This document shows, piece by piece, positions 7,891 through 16,404 of a DNA stretch of 32,515 nt. The notes under the pieces are model-generated. The model searched no databases, had not been told where the DNA came from, and worked only from the letters and a program-made list of their open reading frames with translations. Source of the stretch: Blastococcus mobilis (GTDB lineage: Bacteria > Actinomycetota > Actinomycetes > Mycobacteriales > Geodermatophilaceae); contig NZ_FZNO01000039.1 of the NCBI RefSeq assembly GCF_900188025.1, positions 1 to 32,515 on the forward strand, read 5' to 3'. Each line of letters begins with the position of its first letter. The stretch's first letter is position 1. The translations under genes and the position numbers were made by a program.

Positions 7891-7934
7891 GTGGAGTGCC
7901 AGGGCGCGGTTCCCGCCCCTGGCACTCCACTCAG
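7887..7934. terminator. Bidirectional terminator, perfect 18-bp inverted repeat
   Basis: CTGAGTGGAGTGCCAGGG (7887-7904) is perfectly complementary to 7917-7934, with a 12-base loop. The left arm includes the stop codon of the LLM gene. The hairpin sits between two convergent genes, and the amidohydrolase ends at 7940. No T-run follows, as is usual for actinobacterial terminators. Confidence 0.8.
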
Positions 7935-7939
7935 CCGCG

Positions 7940-9136
7940 TCAGCCCGGCAGGACAGTGCCGGCCTGGACGACGGTGCGCCCGGCCGGGGAGCCCCACAGC
8001 ACCGCCGGGTCCTCGAGCGGGTTGCCGTCGACGATGAGCAGGTCCGCGGCCGCGCCGGCCTGCACCCGCCCGAGGTCGGGCCGGCCCAGCAGGTCGGCGT
8101 TCACCGAGGTCGCCGACTGCAGCGCGAGCAGAGGGCCGTCGACCTCCACCTGCACGCGCAGGCCGGTGAGCTGCTCGTCCTCCAGCACGCCCATCAGGTC
8201 GGTGCCGAAGCCCACCCGGACGCCGGCGGCCCGGGCGAGCTCCACCGCGCTCCGGCCGGCGTCGAGGACCTCGCGGTTCTTCGCCCGGGAGACGTCGGCC
8301 ATGCCCAGCTCCCCGCCCCGGCGCTCCATCGCCTCGTAGGTGCCCAGGGTCGGCACCAGGAAGGCCCCGGCGGCGGCCATCACCTTCGCCGTCTCGGCGT
8401 CGAGCAGGTTGCCGTGCTCGATGCTGCGGACCCCGTTGGCCACCGCGTGCCGGATCGCCTCGGGGGAGTAGGCGTGCGCGGCCACGTAGCTGCCCCGCCG
8501 GGTCGCCTCGTCGCTGACCGCCCGCACCTCCTCGGCCGAGTACTGCGGGATCCGGATCGGGTCGGTGAGTGAGACGACCCCGCCCGATGCCATGATCTTG
8601 ATCGCGTGCGCGCCGCGGCGGAAGCGGTCGCGCACTGCCCGGCGCAGCGGGTCTACCCCGTCGACGACCTCGACCGTGTGGGCGTGACAACCGCAGAAGT
8701 CGGTGTCCGGACCTCGTACGTCGCCGTGGCCGCCCGTCTGGCTGAGCGCGGCCCCGGTCCACAGGTAGCGGGGGGAGGGGATCAGCCCCTCGGTGATCGC
8801 CCGCGCCAGCCCGGCGTCACCACCCGACGGGTCACGGATCGTGGTGAAGCCGCGGGCCAGCGCACCGGCGAGCCGCCGGCTCGCCGCCAGCGCGACGTAG
8901 CTCAGCGGCCGCGTCTCGATGGCGAACATCTCCAGCGAGATCCCGTAGGCGTGGCAGTGCGCGTCGATGAGCCCGGGCAGCACCGTCCGGCCTCGAGCGT
9001 CGACCACCCGGTCGGCCGGCCGGGGCACGCCGCCGACGGAGACGATCTCCCCGTCGACGACGTGCACCGGGCCCTCGGCCAGCTCGTCGGAGACACCGTC
9101 GAACACCAGGCCGTTGACGATGGACAGGGACGTCAC
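7940..9136 (-). CDS. Metal-dependent amidohydrolase (imidazolonepropionase-like)
   Basis: The protein has 398 residues from a GTG at 9136 that overlaps the stop of the upstream hyuB-like gene by 4 bp (GTGA). An open frame continues upstream to 9850 but lies inside that gene. It belongs to the amidohydrolase superfamily, which hydrolyses C-N bonds in cyclic or linear amides with one or two metals. Metal ligands are visible: HCH at residues 60-62 (PGLIDAHCHAYG), Lys180 in AIKIMASGG, His221 in AAHAYSP, His241 in SIEHGNLL and Asp313 in GFGTDLMG. The C-terminal DLLIVDGNPLEDP is typical of the beta-sandwich. As third gene of the operon after HyuA and HyuB it may act on a ring-containing substrate or product of theirs. 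Confidence 0.92.
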   Translation of the reverse strand: MTSLSIVNGLVFDGVSDELAEGPVHVVDGEIVSVGGVPRPADRVVDARGRTVLPGLIDAHCHAYGISLEMFAIETRPLSYVALAASRRLAGALARGFTTIRDPSGGDAGLARAITEGLIPSPRYLWTGAALSQTGGHGDVRGPDTDFCGCHAHTVEVVDGVDPLRRAVRDRFRRGAHAIKIMASGGVVSLTDPIRIPQYSAEEVRAVSDEATRRGSYVAAHAYSPEAIRHAVANGVRSIEHGNLLDAETAKVMAAAGAFLVPTLGTYEAMERRGGELGMADVSRAKNREVLDAGRSAVELARAAGVRVGFGTDLMGVLEDEQLTGLRVQVEVDGPLLALQSATSVNADLLGRPDLGRVQAGAAADLLIVDGNPLEDPAVLWGSPAGRTVVQAGTVLPG

Positions 9137-10905
9137 GCGCCCGCCGTCCGCAGCCTGGCGGTGGCGTCGACGTCGACGGTGAAGGTGTGCGCGTCGACGA
9201 CCACGCCGTAGTCCCGTTCCGCGGCCGCCACGGAGACGAAGCCGTTGCGCACGTCGCGGGCGATCAGCTCCGGCTCGCGCTCCAAGGGGTTGCCGTAGCC
9301 GCCACCACCACCGGTGTTGTTGGCCAGCACGTCGCCGGTCTCGAGGTGGTTGTAGCTGCCGCCCTGCACGACCTCCCGCGGGGTTCCCGGGTTGAGCACC
9401 ACGTGGTTGTTGTCGCCCTCCAGGCCGCCGAGCACCGCCCACGGCTTGGTCTTGGTCTTGTAGACCAGGCAGATTCCGGTGGTCGGAGCGGTGAACCGGT
9501 ACACCCGGCTCACACCGACCCCGCCCCGGTGCCGGCCGGCACCGCCGGTGTCGGGCCGGTAGCCGTAGGACTCGATGAACATCGGCGACTTGGTCTCCAA
9601 CACCTCCACCGGGTTGTTCCGGCAGCCCGGCTCGGACAGGTGCATGATCCCGTCCGCGCCGTCGCCGCCGGCGTGCCCGCCGAAGCCGACGGCCTCGTTG
9701 GTGGCCTCCAGCCAGTTCTCGCCGTTCCGTGGGTTGACGCCCAGGCCCATCATGGAGCAGACGTCCCCACCGGAGCAGGCCGGGACGACGTCCGGCATGC
9801 CCTGGGCCAGCGCCTTCAGCACGACCTCGCCGCCGATCAGCGCCGTCCACAGGGTGAAGGTGGGCATCGGCGGGACGGCGTGCATCACCGAGCCGCGCTC
9901 GGTGACCACCCGCAGCGGCCGGAAGTTGCCGGCCACCACCGAGGTCTCCGGTGTGGTCAGCGCCTTGAAGATGAGGCTGCAGAACGCCTCGGTCTGGCCC
10001 ACCGGCAGGTTGATCGGCCCCCGCACGTCCCGCTCGCTGCCGGTCCAGTCGATGACCATCTCCTCGTCGGTGACGGTGACCGTGACGTTCATCTTGATCA
10101 TGCGGTCCAGGTCGACGCCGTCGGAGTCGACGAAGTCGTGCGCCGTCCAGGTGCCCTTGGGCATCTTCGCCAGCGCCAGCCGGGCCAGCCGCTCGCCGTG
10201 GTCGTTGATCGCCCGCATGGCGGCCAGGAGGGTCTCGGTGCCGTACTTGGCCGCGATCTCCTGGGTCCGCCGCACCCCGGTCACGCAGGCGGAGACCTGG
10301 GCCTGCATGTCACCGATGGTCCGCTCGGGCAGCCGGCTGTTGAACTTGATGATGTTGAAGACGTCCTCGTTCGGCTCGCCGGCCCGGTAGAGCTTGGTGG
10401 CCGGGAAGAAGATGCCTTCCTGGGACATGTCCGTGGAGTCCAGGACGTAGCCCGGGTCCTTTTGCTTGAGGTCCAGCACGTGGATCCGGCAGGAGGCGAA
10501 ACCGATCAGCTGGGTGCCGACGTGGATAGGGGCGAACATCAGCGGGTCCAGGGTGTGCGCCGAGGACCAGTACGGGAAGTTGAGCAGGAAGACGTCACCC
10601 GGGTTCATCTTGTCCGTGCCCAGGAAATCGATCGCCTCCTTGATGCCGTGGTCGTTGCCCCGGGTGAAGACCGCGATCCCGGGTGCGTCGGCCACGACGT
10701 CGCCGGCGGCGTCGTGGAGGCCGATGCCGTAGTCGTGGATCTCGTAGACGACGGTGTTGTACGCCGTCCGGCACAGGTTGCGGGCCATCTCCTCGGCGCT
10801 GGCGAGCAGGCCGTGCCGGATGATCTCGGTGGTGATGGAGTCGATGGTGTCCGAGTCGGTGGTGATGGAGTCGGTGGTCACCGGCTCGGTGGTGGTGCTC
10901 GTCAT
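9133..10905 (-). CDS. Hydantoinase B / oxoprolinase family protein
   Basis: The protein has 590 residues, the full length for HyuB/AcxA-type subunits. HyuB partners with a HyuA-type ATPase subunit to open cyclic amides such as N-methylhydantoin or 5-oxoproline using ATP. Relatives also form acetone carboxylase, but no gamma subunit is present here. Visible family blocks include [33 protein letters not shown], a [17 protein letters not shown] segment, the [14 protein letters not shown] turn and a C-terminal [16 protein letters not shown] glycine loop. It starts 2 bp after the hyuA stop (TGA-CC-ATG), so the two are almost certainly translated together. The first ~24 residues are an unusual Thr/Asp/Ser pentapeptide repeat, described separately. 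Confidence 0.93.
   Translation of the reverse strand: MTSTTTEPVTTDSITTDSDTIDSITTEIIRHGLLASAEEMARNLCRTAYNTVVYEIHDYGIGLHDAAGDVVADAPGIAVFTRGNDHGIKEAIDFLGTDKMNPGDVFLLNFPYWSSAHTLDPLMFAPIHVGTQLIGFASCRIHVLDLKQKDPGYVLDSTDMSQEGIFFPATKLYRAGEPNEDVFNIIKFNSRLPERTIGDMQAQVSACVTGVRRTQEIAAKYGTETLLAAMRAINDHGERLARLALAKMPKGTWTAHDFVDSDGVDLDRMIKMNVTVTVTDEEMVIDWTGSERDVRGPINLPVGQTEAFCSLIFKALTTPETSVVAGNFRPLRVVTERGSVMHAVPPMPTFTLWTALIGGEVVLKALAQGMPDVVPACSGGDVCSMMGLGVNPRNGENWLEATNEAVGFGGHAGGDGADGIMHLSEPGCRNNPVEVLETKSPMFIESYGYRPDTGGAGRHRGGVGVSRVYRFTAPTTGICLVYKTKTKPWAVLGGLEGDNNHVVLNPGTPREVVQGGSYNHLETGDVLANNTGGGGGYGNPLEREPELIARDVRNGFVSVAAAERDYGVVVDAHTFTVDVDATARLRTAGA
10834..10878 (-). repeat. Three 15-bp tandem repeats encoding T-T/I-D-S-I/D
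   Basis: Residues 10-24 of the upstream HyuB-like protein read [15 protein letters not shown], followed by TTE, where the normal family start ([11 protein letters not shown]) begins. At DNA level these are three imperfect 15-bp units rich in GGTGATGGAGTC on the plus strand. The segment looks like a slippage expansion of the first real codons of the domain, giving a disordered N-terminal tail. Confidence 0.6.
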
Positions 10906-10907
10906 GG

Positions 10908-12956
10908 TCAGGCCCTTCCCTCGGTGCCGATGCTGATGACCATTTCTCCGTGCGTGCCCACCCGGAGGGCGTCCCCGGCGTGGATGACGGTGGTCGCGGT
11001 GTGCTCGGAGATGACCGCCGGCCCGCTGATCTCGTCCCCGTTGAGCAGCTGCTCCCGGGTGTAGAGCGCGTAGGGGACCGCCGGCTGCGACTCCGACAGG
11101 TGGACGTTGCGGTGTCCCTCGGGCGCCGGCGTCGGGCCGGAGCGGGTGGGCAGCACCGGCAGGGTCGGCTTCCCGACCGCGCCCGTTGCGCGCAGCCGCA
11201 TGGTGGTGACCTCGATGGGGTCCTCCATGACGTGCCCGTACTGCCGTTCGTGCAGCTCCGTGAAGAGCTTCTGCACCTCGGTGGCGACGTCGACCACGCC
11301 ATCGGGGACCGGCACGGTCACCGAGTGCTCCTGGCCGCTGTACCGGACGTCCACGCTGCGGGTGAGCACCTGCAGGTCAGGGGCGAAGCCCTCGCCGGCG
11401 AGCACCGTCTCCGCCTCGGCGGTCATCGGTCCGTACGCCGCGTCGAGGGTGGCCTGGTCCACGTCGGCCAGCGGGGTCACGGCGGTGCGGGAGAAGTCGT
11501 GCTGCACGTCGGCCATGAGCATGCCGAAAGCGGAGAACGCCCCCTGGCCCGGTGGCACGATCACCGTGGGGATGCCGAGCTCGTGCGCGACGTCGACCGC
11601 GACCAGCCCCCCGCCCCCGCCGAAGGAGAGCAGCGCGAAGTCCTTGGGGTCGCGGCCGACCTCCACGGTGATGGCCCGGACGGCGCCCATGATCTTCGTC
11701 GTGGAGATCCGGACGATCCCGCGGGCCAGCGCCTCGGTGCTCAGGCCCAACTGCTCGGCGATGGGGGCGAGGGCCGCCGTGGCCGGGTCCAGCTGGAGGG
11801 TCAGCCGGCCGCCCAGCGGGCTGCCCGTGCCCAGGTACCCGATCGCCAGGGCGGCGTCGGTGAAGGTGGGCTGCGTGCCGCCACGGCCGTAGGACGCCGG
11901 ACCGGGGGCGGCTCCGGCGCTCTGCGGACCCACCTGGAGGGCGCCCGCGCCGTCCAGCCAGGCGATGGAGCCACCGCCGGCCCCGATGGTGTGGATGTAC
12001 AGCGACGGCGTGTTGATCGGCAGGCCCTCGAACTCGGCGCCCTGGTGCAGCACCGGGGCGCCGTCGACGATCAGCGAGGCGTCGAGGCTGGTGCCGCCCA
12101 TGTCGATGGTGATCAGGTTCGGCTCACCGATCAGCTGCGAGAACGCGGCGGCGCCGATGACCCCGCCGGCCGGCCCGGACAGGATCAGGCTCACCGGTTG
12201 CTCGCGGGCCGAGCTGGCGGTCATCGCACCGCCGCCGGACCGGGTCATCAGGAAACGGCCGCCGAAGCCGCCGTCGGCCAGCTGGCCCTCGAGGGTCTGC
12301 AGGTACCGCCGGACGATCGGCTTGACGTACGCGTCGAGCACCGCGGTGCTGGTCCGCTCGTACTCGCGGTACTCGCGGGAGAGCTCGTGCGACAGCGTCA
12401 CGACCACCTGCGGCGCGACCTCGGCGAGGATCTCGCGCATCCGCAGCTCGTGCTCGGGGTTTGCGTAGGCGTGCAGGAAGGCGACGGCGACCGAGTCGTA
12501 GCCCCGCTCGGCCACGGTGGCGGCGACCTCGCGGGCCGCGGCCACGTCCAGTGGACGGTGCACCGAGCCGTCGAACAGACTGCGCTCGGGGACCTCGAAG
12601 GTGTCGTAGCGCTCCAGCAACGGCGCCGGCGGCCGGTAGGTGATGTCGTAATTGGTCCGGCGGTCCGTGCGGCCCAGCAGGTAGACGTCGCGGAAGCCCA
12701 GCGTGCCGATCACCGCCGTACGGGCTCCGGTGCGGGTGAGCAGGGCGTTGAGCCCCAGCGTGGTGCCGTGGGTGAACATCGTGACGTCGGAGAGCTCGGA
12801 CTCGGTCACGCCGAAGGCGTCGAGCACGCCCGCGGTGGGCTCGGCCGGGGTGGTGGGGACTTTGTCGAAGCGCAGTTCGCCGGTGTCGGGAAGCAGCTCC
12901 ACCACGTCGGTGAAGGTGCCGCCGACGTCGATGGCGACGCGGCTGGAGCGGGACAT
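10908..12956 (-). CDS. Hydantoinase A / oxoprolinase family ATPase subunit
   Basis: The protein has 682 residues from the ATG at 12956, which has GAAAGGCG upstream. A longer frame to 13334 is non-coding in character. Its ASKHA-type ATPase fold is marked by DVGGTFTD near the N-terminus (phosphate 1), MFTHGTTLGLNALL, then SGPAGGVIGAAAF and IDMGGTSLDASLI (phosphate 2). The adenosine-binding region AFGGGGGLVAVDVAHELGI is represented by LSFGGGGG. HyuA proteins phosphorylate or activate cyclic amides for hydrolysis together with HyuB, which follows 2 bp downstream. It heads an operon of hyuA, hyuB and amidohydrolase. It is divergent from the ABM/importer genes across a 443-bp region. The substrate could be a hydantoin, oxoproline or a related lactam. 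Confidence 0.94.
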   Translation of the reverse strand: MSRSSRVAIDVGGTFTDVVELLPDTGELRFDKVPTTPAEPTAGVLDAFGVTESELSDVTMFTHGTTLGLNALLTRTGARTAVIGTLGFRDVYLLGRTDRRTNYDITYRPPAPLLERYDTFEVPERSLFDGSVHRPLDVAAAREVAATVAERGYDSVAVAFLHAYANPEHELRMREILAEVAPQVVVTLSHELSREYREYERTSTAVLDAYVKPIVRRYLQTLEGQLADGGFGGRFLMTRSGGGAMTASSAREQPVSLILSGPAGGVIGAAAFSQLIGEPNLITIDMGGTSLDASLIVDGAPVLHQGAEFEGLPINTPSLYIHTIGAGGGSIAWLDGAGALQVGPQSAGAAPGPASYGRGGTQPTFTDAALAIGYLGTGSPLGGRLTLQLDPATAALAPIAEQLGLSTEALARGIVRISTTKIMGAVRAITVEVGRDPKDFALLSFGGGGGLVAVDVAHELGIPTVIVPPGQGAFSAFGMLMADVQHDFSRTAVTPLADVDQATLDAAYGPMTAEAETVLAGEGFAPDLQVLTRSVDVRYSGQEHSVTVPVPDGVVDVATEVQKLFTELHERQYGHVMEDPIEVTTMRLRATGAVGKPTLPVLPTRSGPTPAPEGHRNVHLSESQPAVPYALYTREQLLNGDEISGPAVISEHTATTVIHAGDALRVGTHGEMVISIGTEGRA

Positions 12957-13399
12957 GTGGGTTCGCCTTTCGTGCCTACCGCGGCCCCGGTGCAGGTACG
13001 CGGAACGGAGGCCGGCCGGCCCGCGCGGCGCGCGGGCGACCGGTCGTACGAGGAGGGAGCACCCGGCAGTCGACAGTCGACGGCGAGCCCCGGCCCGCGC
13101 AGTCGTGCTGGAACGTGCAGGTGTGCAGCCGGTCCCAGGTCCCGCTGTCCCACGGACCAGGGGTCCGCGCGGGGGGAGTCGGCGTTGGAGCACGGCCGGT
13201 TGGCACGGCCGAGCGCGGTCACGCTGACACAGCGCCGGAGGGGGTGTCAACAGGTCCTCGGGAGGATCCTGGAAGCCTGGTTGCGGCTCCGGGCACGTGC
13301 ACAGTCGGGCCGACGGCGGCTGTGCGGAGCGCACAACCCGCCCCTTTCCGCCCCGGACAGCATTCCCCCACTCGACGACCTGACCCCAGGGGAGTGCAC
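12957..13399. promoter_or_regulatory. Divergent regulatory region between hyuA-type gene and ABM/importer genes
   Basis: No gene is visible. For the minus strand, TTGACA (plus positions 13245-13250) with CAGCGT 18 bp further (13221-13226) is a possible promoter. It lies within TGACAC-N13-GTGTCA (13225-13249). For the plus strand, the inverted repeat at 13321-13335 is followed 22 bp later by CAGCAT (13358-13363), a weak -10 candidate about 37 bp before the GTG at 13400. These assignments are by eye only. Confidence 0.4.
13321..13335. promoter_or_regulatory. Candidate operator TGTGC-N5-GCACA (copy 1)
   Basis: TGTGCGGAGCGCACA is a perfect inverted repeat of TGTGC with a 5-bp spacer. It sits 64 bp upstream of the ABM gene start. 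The same half-sites and spacing occur at 25269-25283, upstream of the second hyuA-type gene. Location over the expected -35 region suggests control of transcription. The PucR-family protein encoded at 19869-21422 is the obvious candidate to bind it, but that is inference. Confidence 0.6.
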
Positions 13400-13714
13400 G
13401 TGATCCGCAGTGTCCTGTCGCTCCGGGCGGCCGGTGGCGACACCGGTGCGCTGGAGGCCTTCTACGCGGACCAGCAGATCCTCGAGCGCGCCCGTGAGTT
13501 CCCAGGCTGCCGGGACGCGGTCCTGCTCAGGGCCATCGACGGAGGGTCGGTCACGCACCTGGTCATCGCTGACTGGGACGGGGCCGAGGACTACCAGCGG
13601 TGGGTTCAGGACCCGTGGCGCGCGGCCGTGTCCCGGCAGCTCGCCGACCTGTTGGACACCGAGTCGGACGAGCCCGTCGTTGGCGGCGTGTTCGAGCCCG
13701 TCCCGGCTCGGTGA
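13400..13714 (+). CDS. Small ABM-like (dimeric alpha/beta-barrel) protein
   Basis: The protein has 104 residues from the GTG at 13400, with AGGGGAG five bases upstream. The pattern VLSLRAAGGDTGALEAFYAD, an EFPGCRDAVLLRA centre and THLVIADWDGAEDYQRWVQDP resembles the antibiotic-biosynthesis-monooxygenase (ABM) ferredoxin-like fold. Such proteins are small cofactor-free oxygenases, isomerases or simply ligand binders. It is the first gene of the plus-strand block and is followed after 70 bp by the importer genes. It lies next to the shared operator-like repeat. A role in processing the imported compound is plausible but not shown. Confidence 0.75.
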   Translation: MIRSVLSLRAAGGDTGALEAFYADQQILERAREFPGCRDAVLLRAIDGGSVTHLVIADWDGAEDYQRWVQDPWRAAVSRQLADLLDTESDEPVVGGVFEPVPAR

Positions 13715-13784
13715 GCGTCGACCGTCCCACCCTCCCGTCCCCACCCGTTCCCCCCGGCACCACACCCAGCCAGAGGAGCAGTCA

Positions 13785-14810
13785 GTGAAGAGAAGGTCCC
13801 GCCTCACGACGATCGGAGTGACGGCGGCCGTCGCCGCCGCCGTCGCCGCCTGCAGCAATCCCGCCGACGGCGCGGACAGCGGATCGGCGAACGCGACCGC
13901 GGCCGGCGCCGACGAGGAGCTGAGCATCGGCTTCTTCGGCTTCGCCAAGGCGAACAGCTTCGCCCAGGCGACCTGGGCGGGCATCCAGGAGGTCGCCGCC
14001 GAGAACAACGCCACGGCGACGTTCATCGACTCGAACTTCGACGGCCCGACGCAGGTGAACCAGCTCCAGGACGCCATCACCTCGAAGGCCTACGACGTCG
14101 TGATCGTGCAGGCCAACGACGGCACCGCGATGGTCAATCCGGTCAGGCAGGCGGTCGCGGCCGGCATCACCGTGGTGGTCGAGTTCACCCCGGTCGGCGG
14201 CGACTACAGCACCGCCGAGCCGCAGGTGGAGGGCACCATCACCATCATCGACCCGCCCACCGTGAACGGGGAGGGGCTGGCGAAGATGGCGCTGGACGCC
14301 TGCCCGACGGTAACCGACGGCGACTGCACGGTCGCCTACCTGCAGGGTTTCGAGAACTACCCGCTGGACGCCGCCCGCACCGAGGCGGCCGTCGACGCCC
14401 TCGAGGCCGGGGGCGTCACGGTGATCTCGAACCTGGTCGGTGGCTACACCGCCGATACCGGCCGTGCGGCCATGCAGAACCTGCTCCAGGCGCACCCCGA
14501 GGTCGACGTGGTCATCGGGTCAGCGCAGGCCATCGGCGGCGCGGCCCCGCTCGCCGAGGGGAAGAACATCACCTTCGTCGGCAACGGTGCCTCCACCCAG
14601 GCGTACGAGGCCGTGCAGGCCGGCAGGTGGTACGGCACCTACGCCCTGCCGGAGAAGCAGGAGGGCGCCAAGGCCGCCGAGCTGGGGCTCGCTGCCGCCC
14701 GCGGGGAGGACGTCCCGGAGTCCACGGTGGCCTGCGAAGAGCTGACCGACTACGACTGCCTGGGCACCAAGGAAACACTGGCCGGCAAGACCGCCGACTA
14801 CTCCGACTGA
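13785..14810 (+). CDS. ABC importer substrate-binding lipoprotein (RbsB-like)
   Basis: The protein has 341 residues from a GTG at 13785, preceded by AGAGGAG. It begins with a basic head (VKRRSR), a hydrophobic stretch and a lipobox ending VAAC (Cys23), so it should be an externally anchored lipoprotein. The mature part is a type-I periplasmic-binding fold as in sugar-binding RbsB proteins: SIGFFGFAKANSFAQATWAGI, the NQLQDAITSKAYDVVIVQAND hinge region and VVIGSAQAIGGA. Family members bind sugars, but also autoinducer-2, purines and other small polar molecules. Here the neighbours argue for a non-sugar ligand. Genes for ATPase and permease follow directly. Confidence 0.92.
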   Translation: MKRRSRLTTIGVTAAVAAAVAACSNPADGADSGSANATAAGADEELSIGFFGFAKANSFAQATWAGIQEVAAENNATATFIDSNFDGPTQVNQLQDAITSKAYDVVIVQANDGTAMVNPVRQAVAAGITVVVEFTPVGGDYSTAEPQVEGTITIIDPPTVNGEGLAKMALDACPTVTDGDCTVAYLQGFENYPLDAARTEAAVDALEAGGVTVISNLVGGYTADTGRAAMQNLLQAHPEVDVVIGSAQAIGGAAPLAEGKNITFVGNGASTQAYEAVQAGRWYGTYALPEKQEGAKAAELGLAAARGEDVPESTVACEELTDYDCLGTKETLAGKTADYSD

Positions 14811-14889
14811 CCCCTTCGTCGCCACGGTCCGGGAGCTCCGCCACGGCTCCCGGACCGTGGCCGTACGGCACCGGAACAGGAGCTGGGCC

Positions 14890-16404
14890 ATGACACACAC
14901 GCCTCTGCCCGCGCCGGCCATCGCGGTGCGCGGGGTCGGCAAGAGCTACAGCGGCGTCAGCGTGCTCCGGGGCATCGACCTGGACATCGCCCCCGGCGAG
15001 GTGCACAGCCTGGTGGGGGAGAACGGCGCCGGCAAGAGCACCCTGCTCAAGATCCTCGGCGGGGCCATCCGCGCCGACGAGGGGACGCTGAGCTTCGACG
15101 GCGACCCAGTCGCGCTCGGCAACCCGCGCGACGCCATCGCGCACGGCATCAGTCTGATCTCCCAGGAGGGTGCGCTGGTGCCGGCGCTGTCGGTTCTCGA
15201 CAACGTCTTCCTCGCCCGGTGGTCGCACCGCGCCGGGCTCCTGCGGAGCAGGGCGGATCGCCGCCGGTTCGACGAGCTCATCGAGGTCACCGGCTTCGAC
15301 GTCGACCCCGGGGCGCGGGTCGACGGGCTGCCCATCGGCACCCAGCAGCAGGTGGAGATCCTGCGCTCGCTCGCCCGGGGGGCCCGGGTGCTGGCCCTGG
15401 ACGAGCCCACCGCCGTGCTCGCCGAGCACGAGAAGGCCAATCTGCTCGCGCTGATCCGCCGGCTGGCCACCGGGGGCACCACGGTTCTGCTGGTGTCGCA
15501 CTTCCTCGACGAGGTGCTCAGCGTCGCCGACCGGGTCACCGTGCTGCGGGACGGCGAGCTGGTGCTCACCGGGGACGCCGCCGAGCAGACGCCGGGGTCG
15601 CTGGTCCGGCACATGGTCGGCCGGGAGCTCGACGTCCTCTACCCTGAGCCGGCACCGGTGCCGGCCGATGCCCCCGTCCGGCTCTCCGCCCGCGGGCTGA
15701 ACCGGGGCATCGTCTCCGACGTCGACCTGGAGGTCCGCGCCGGTGAGGTGCTCGGCATCGCCGGCCTGGTCGGCAGCGGGCGCACCGAGACGCTGCGCCT
15801 GCTCTTCGGCGCCGACGCGGCCGACGCCGGAGTGGTCTCGGTCGACGGTGAGGAGCTCACCCGGCTCACGCCCCGCCGGGCCATGGACGCCGGCATCGCC
15901 CTGGTCCCCGAGTCACGCAAGGAACAGGGCCTCGTCATGATGCGGTCGGTGCGCGAGAACATCGCACTGGCCTCGCTCAGCTCCCGTCGGGCAGGCCCGT
16001 TCGTCCGTCCGGCGGCCGAGCGCTCCGCGGTGGCCCAGGTGTCCAGGTCGGTCGACATCCGGGCGGCCCGTACCGACGCCGCCGTCGAGACCCTCTCCGG
16101 TGGCAACCAGCAGAAGGCGCTGTTCGCCAAGTGGCTGAGCCGCTCCCCGAAGATCCTGCTCATCGACGAGCCCACCCGCGGCGTGGACGTCGCCGCCAAG
16201 TCCCAGATCCACCACCTCATCACCGAGCTGGCCGCCGGCGGCATGGCCGTCGTCTGCGTCTCCTCCGAGATCGAGGAGCTGCTCGCCCTCTCCCACCGGG
16301 TGCTGGTGCTGCGGCACGGCCGCCCGGTCGGCACCTTTTCGCGCGGGGTCGACCGCGAGGTCGTCATCAGCGCCGCGTTCGGAGACGAAGGAGAACACGC
16401 GTGA
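14890..16404 (+). CDS. ABC importer double-ATPase subunit (RbsA-like)
   Basis: The protein has 504 residues with two fused nucleotide-binding domains, the layout of ribose/xylose-type importers. Domain 1 has Walker A GENGAGKST (residues 43-51) and Walker B LALDEPTAVL, with a degenerate signature (PIGTQQQVEI). Domain 2 has the usual altered Walker A (GLVGSGRTETL), a full LSGGNQQKALFAKWL signature and LLIDEPTRGVD. The ATG at 14890 is chosen for its upstream CAGGAG; an in-frame start at 14857 is poorer. The stop overlaps the permease GTG by 4 bp, so the two are translationally coupled. Confidence 0.95.
   Translation: MTHTPLPAPAIAVRGVGKSYSGVSVLRGIDLDIAPGEVHSLVGENGAGKSTLLKILGGAIRADEGTLSFDGDPVALGNPRDAIAHGISLISQEGALVPALSVLDNVFLARWSHRAGLLRSRADRRRFDELIEVTGFDVDPGARVDGLPIGTQQQVEILRSLARGARVLALDEPTAVLAEHEKANLLALIRRLATGGTTVLLVSHFLDEVLSVADRVTVLRDGELVLTGDAAEQTPGSLVRHMVGRELDVLYPEPAPVPADAPVRLSARGLNRGIVSDVDLEVRAGEVLGIAGLVGSGRTETLRLLFGADAADAGVVSVDGEELTRLTPRRAMDAGIALVPESRKEQGLVMMRSVRENIALASLSSRRAGPFVRPAAERSAVAQVSRSVDIRAARTDAAVETLSGGNQQKALFAKWLSRSPKILLIDEPTRGVDVAAKSQIHHLITELAAGGMAVVCVSSEIEELLALSHRVLVLRHGRPVGTFSRGVDREVVISAAFGDEGEHA

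Noticed and set aside
9187-11064. 625-codon plus-strand open frame opposite the first hyuB-type gene
   Set aside because: It is an antisense shadow; the HyuB motifs on the minus strand are unambiguous.
9133-12956. Acetone carboxylase instead of hydantoinase/oxoprolinase
   Set aside because: The alpha/beta-type homology alone does not exclude it, but the small gamma subunit gene is missing and the next gene is an amidohydrolase. The hydantoinase-type call is preferred.
12957-13334. Upstream extension of the first hyuA-type frame
   Set aside because: The extra 126 residues are Pro/Arg-rich, non-homologous and cover the regulatory region. The ATG at 12956 has a ribosome-binding site and begins the domain.
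10950-13403. 817-codon open frame on the plus strand opposite the first hyuA-type gene
   Set aside because: It is a GC-bias shadow: rich in Arg, Gly, His and Val with no family motifs, while the minus strand encodes a textbook HyuA.
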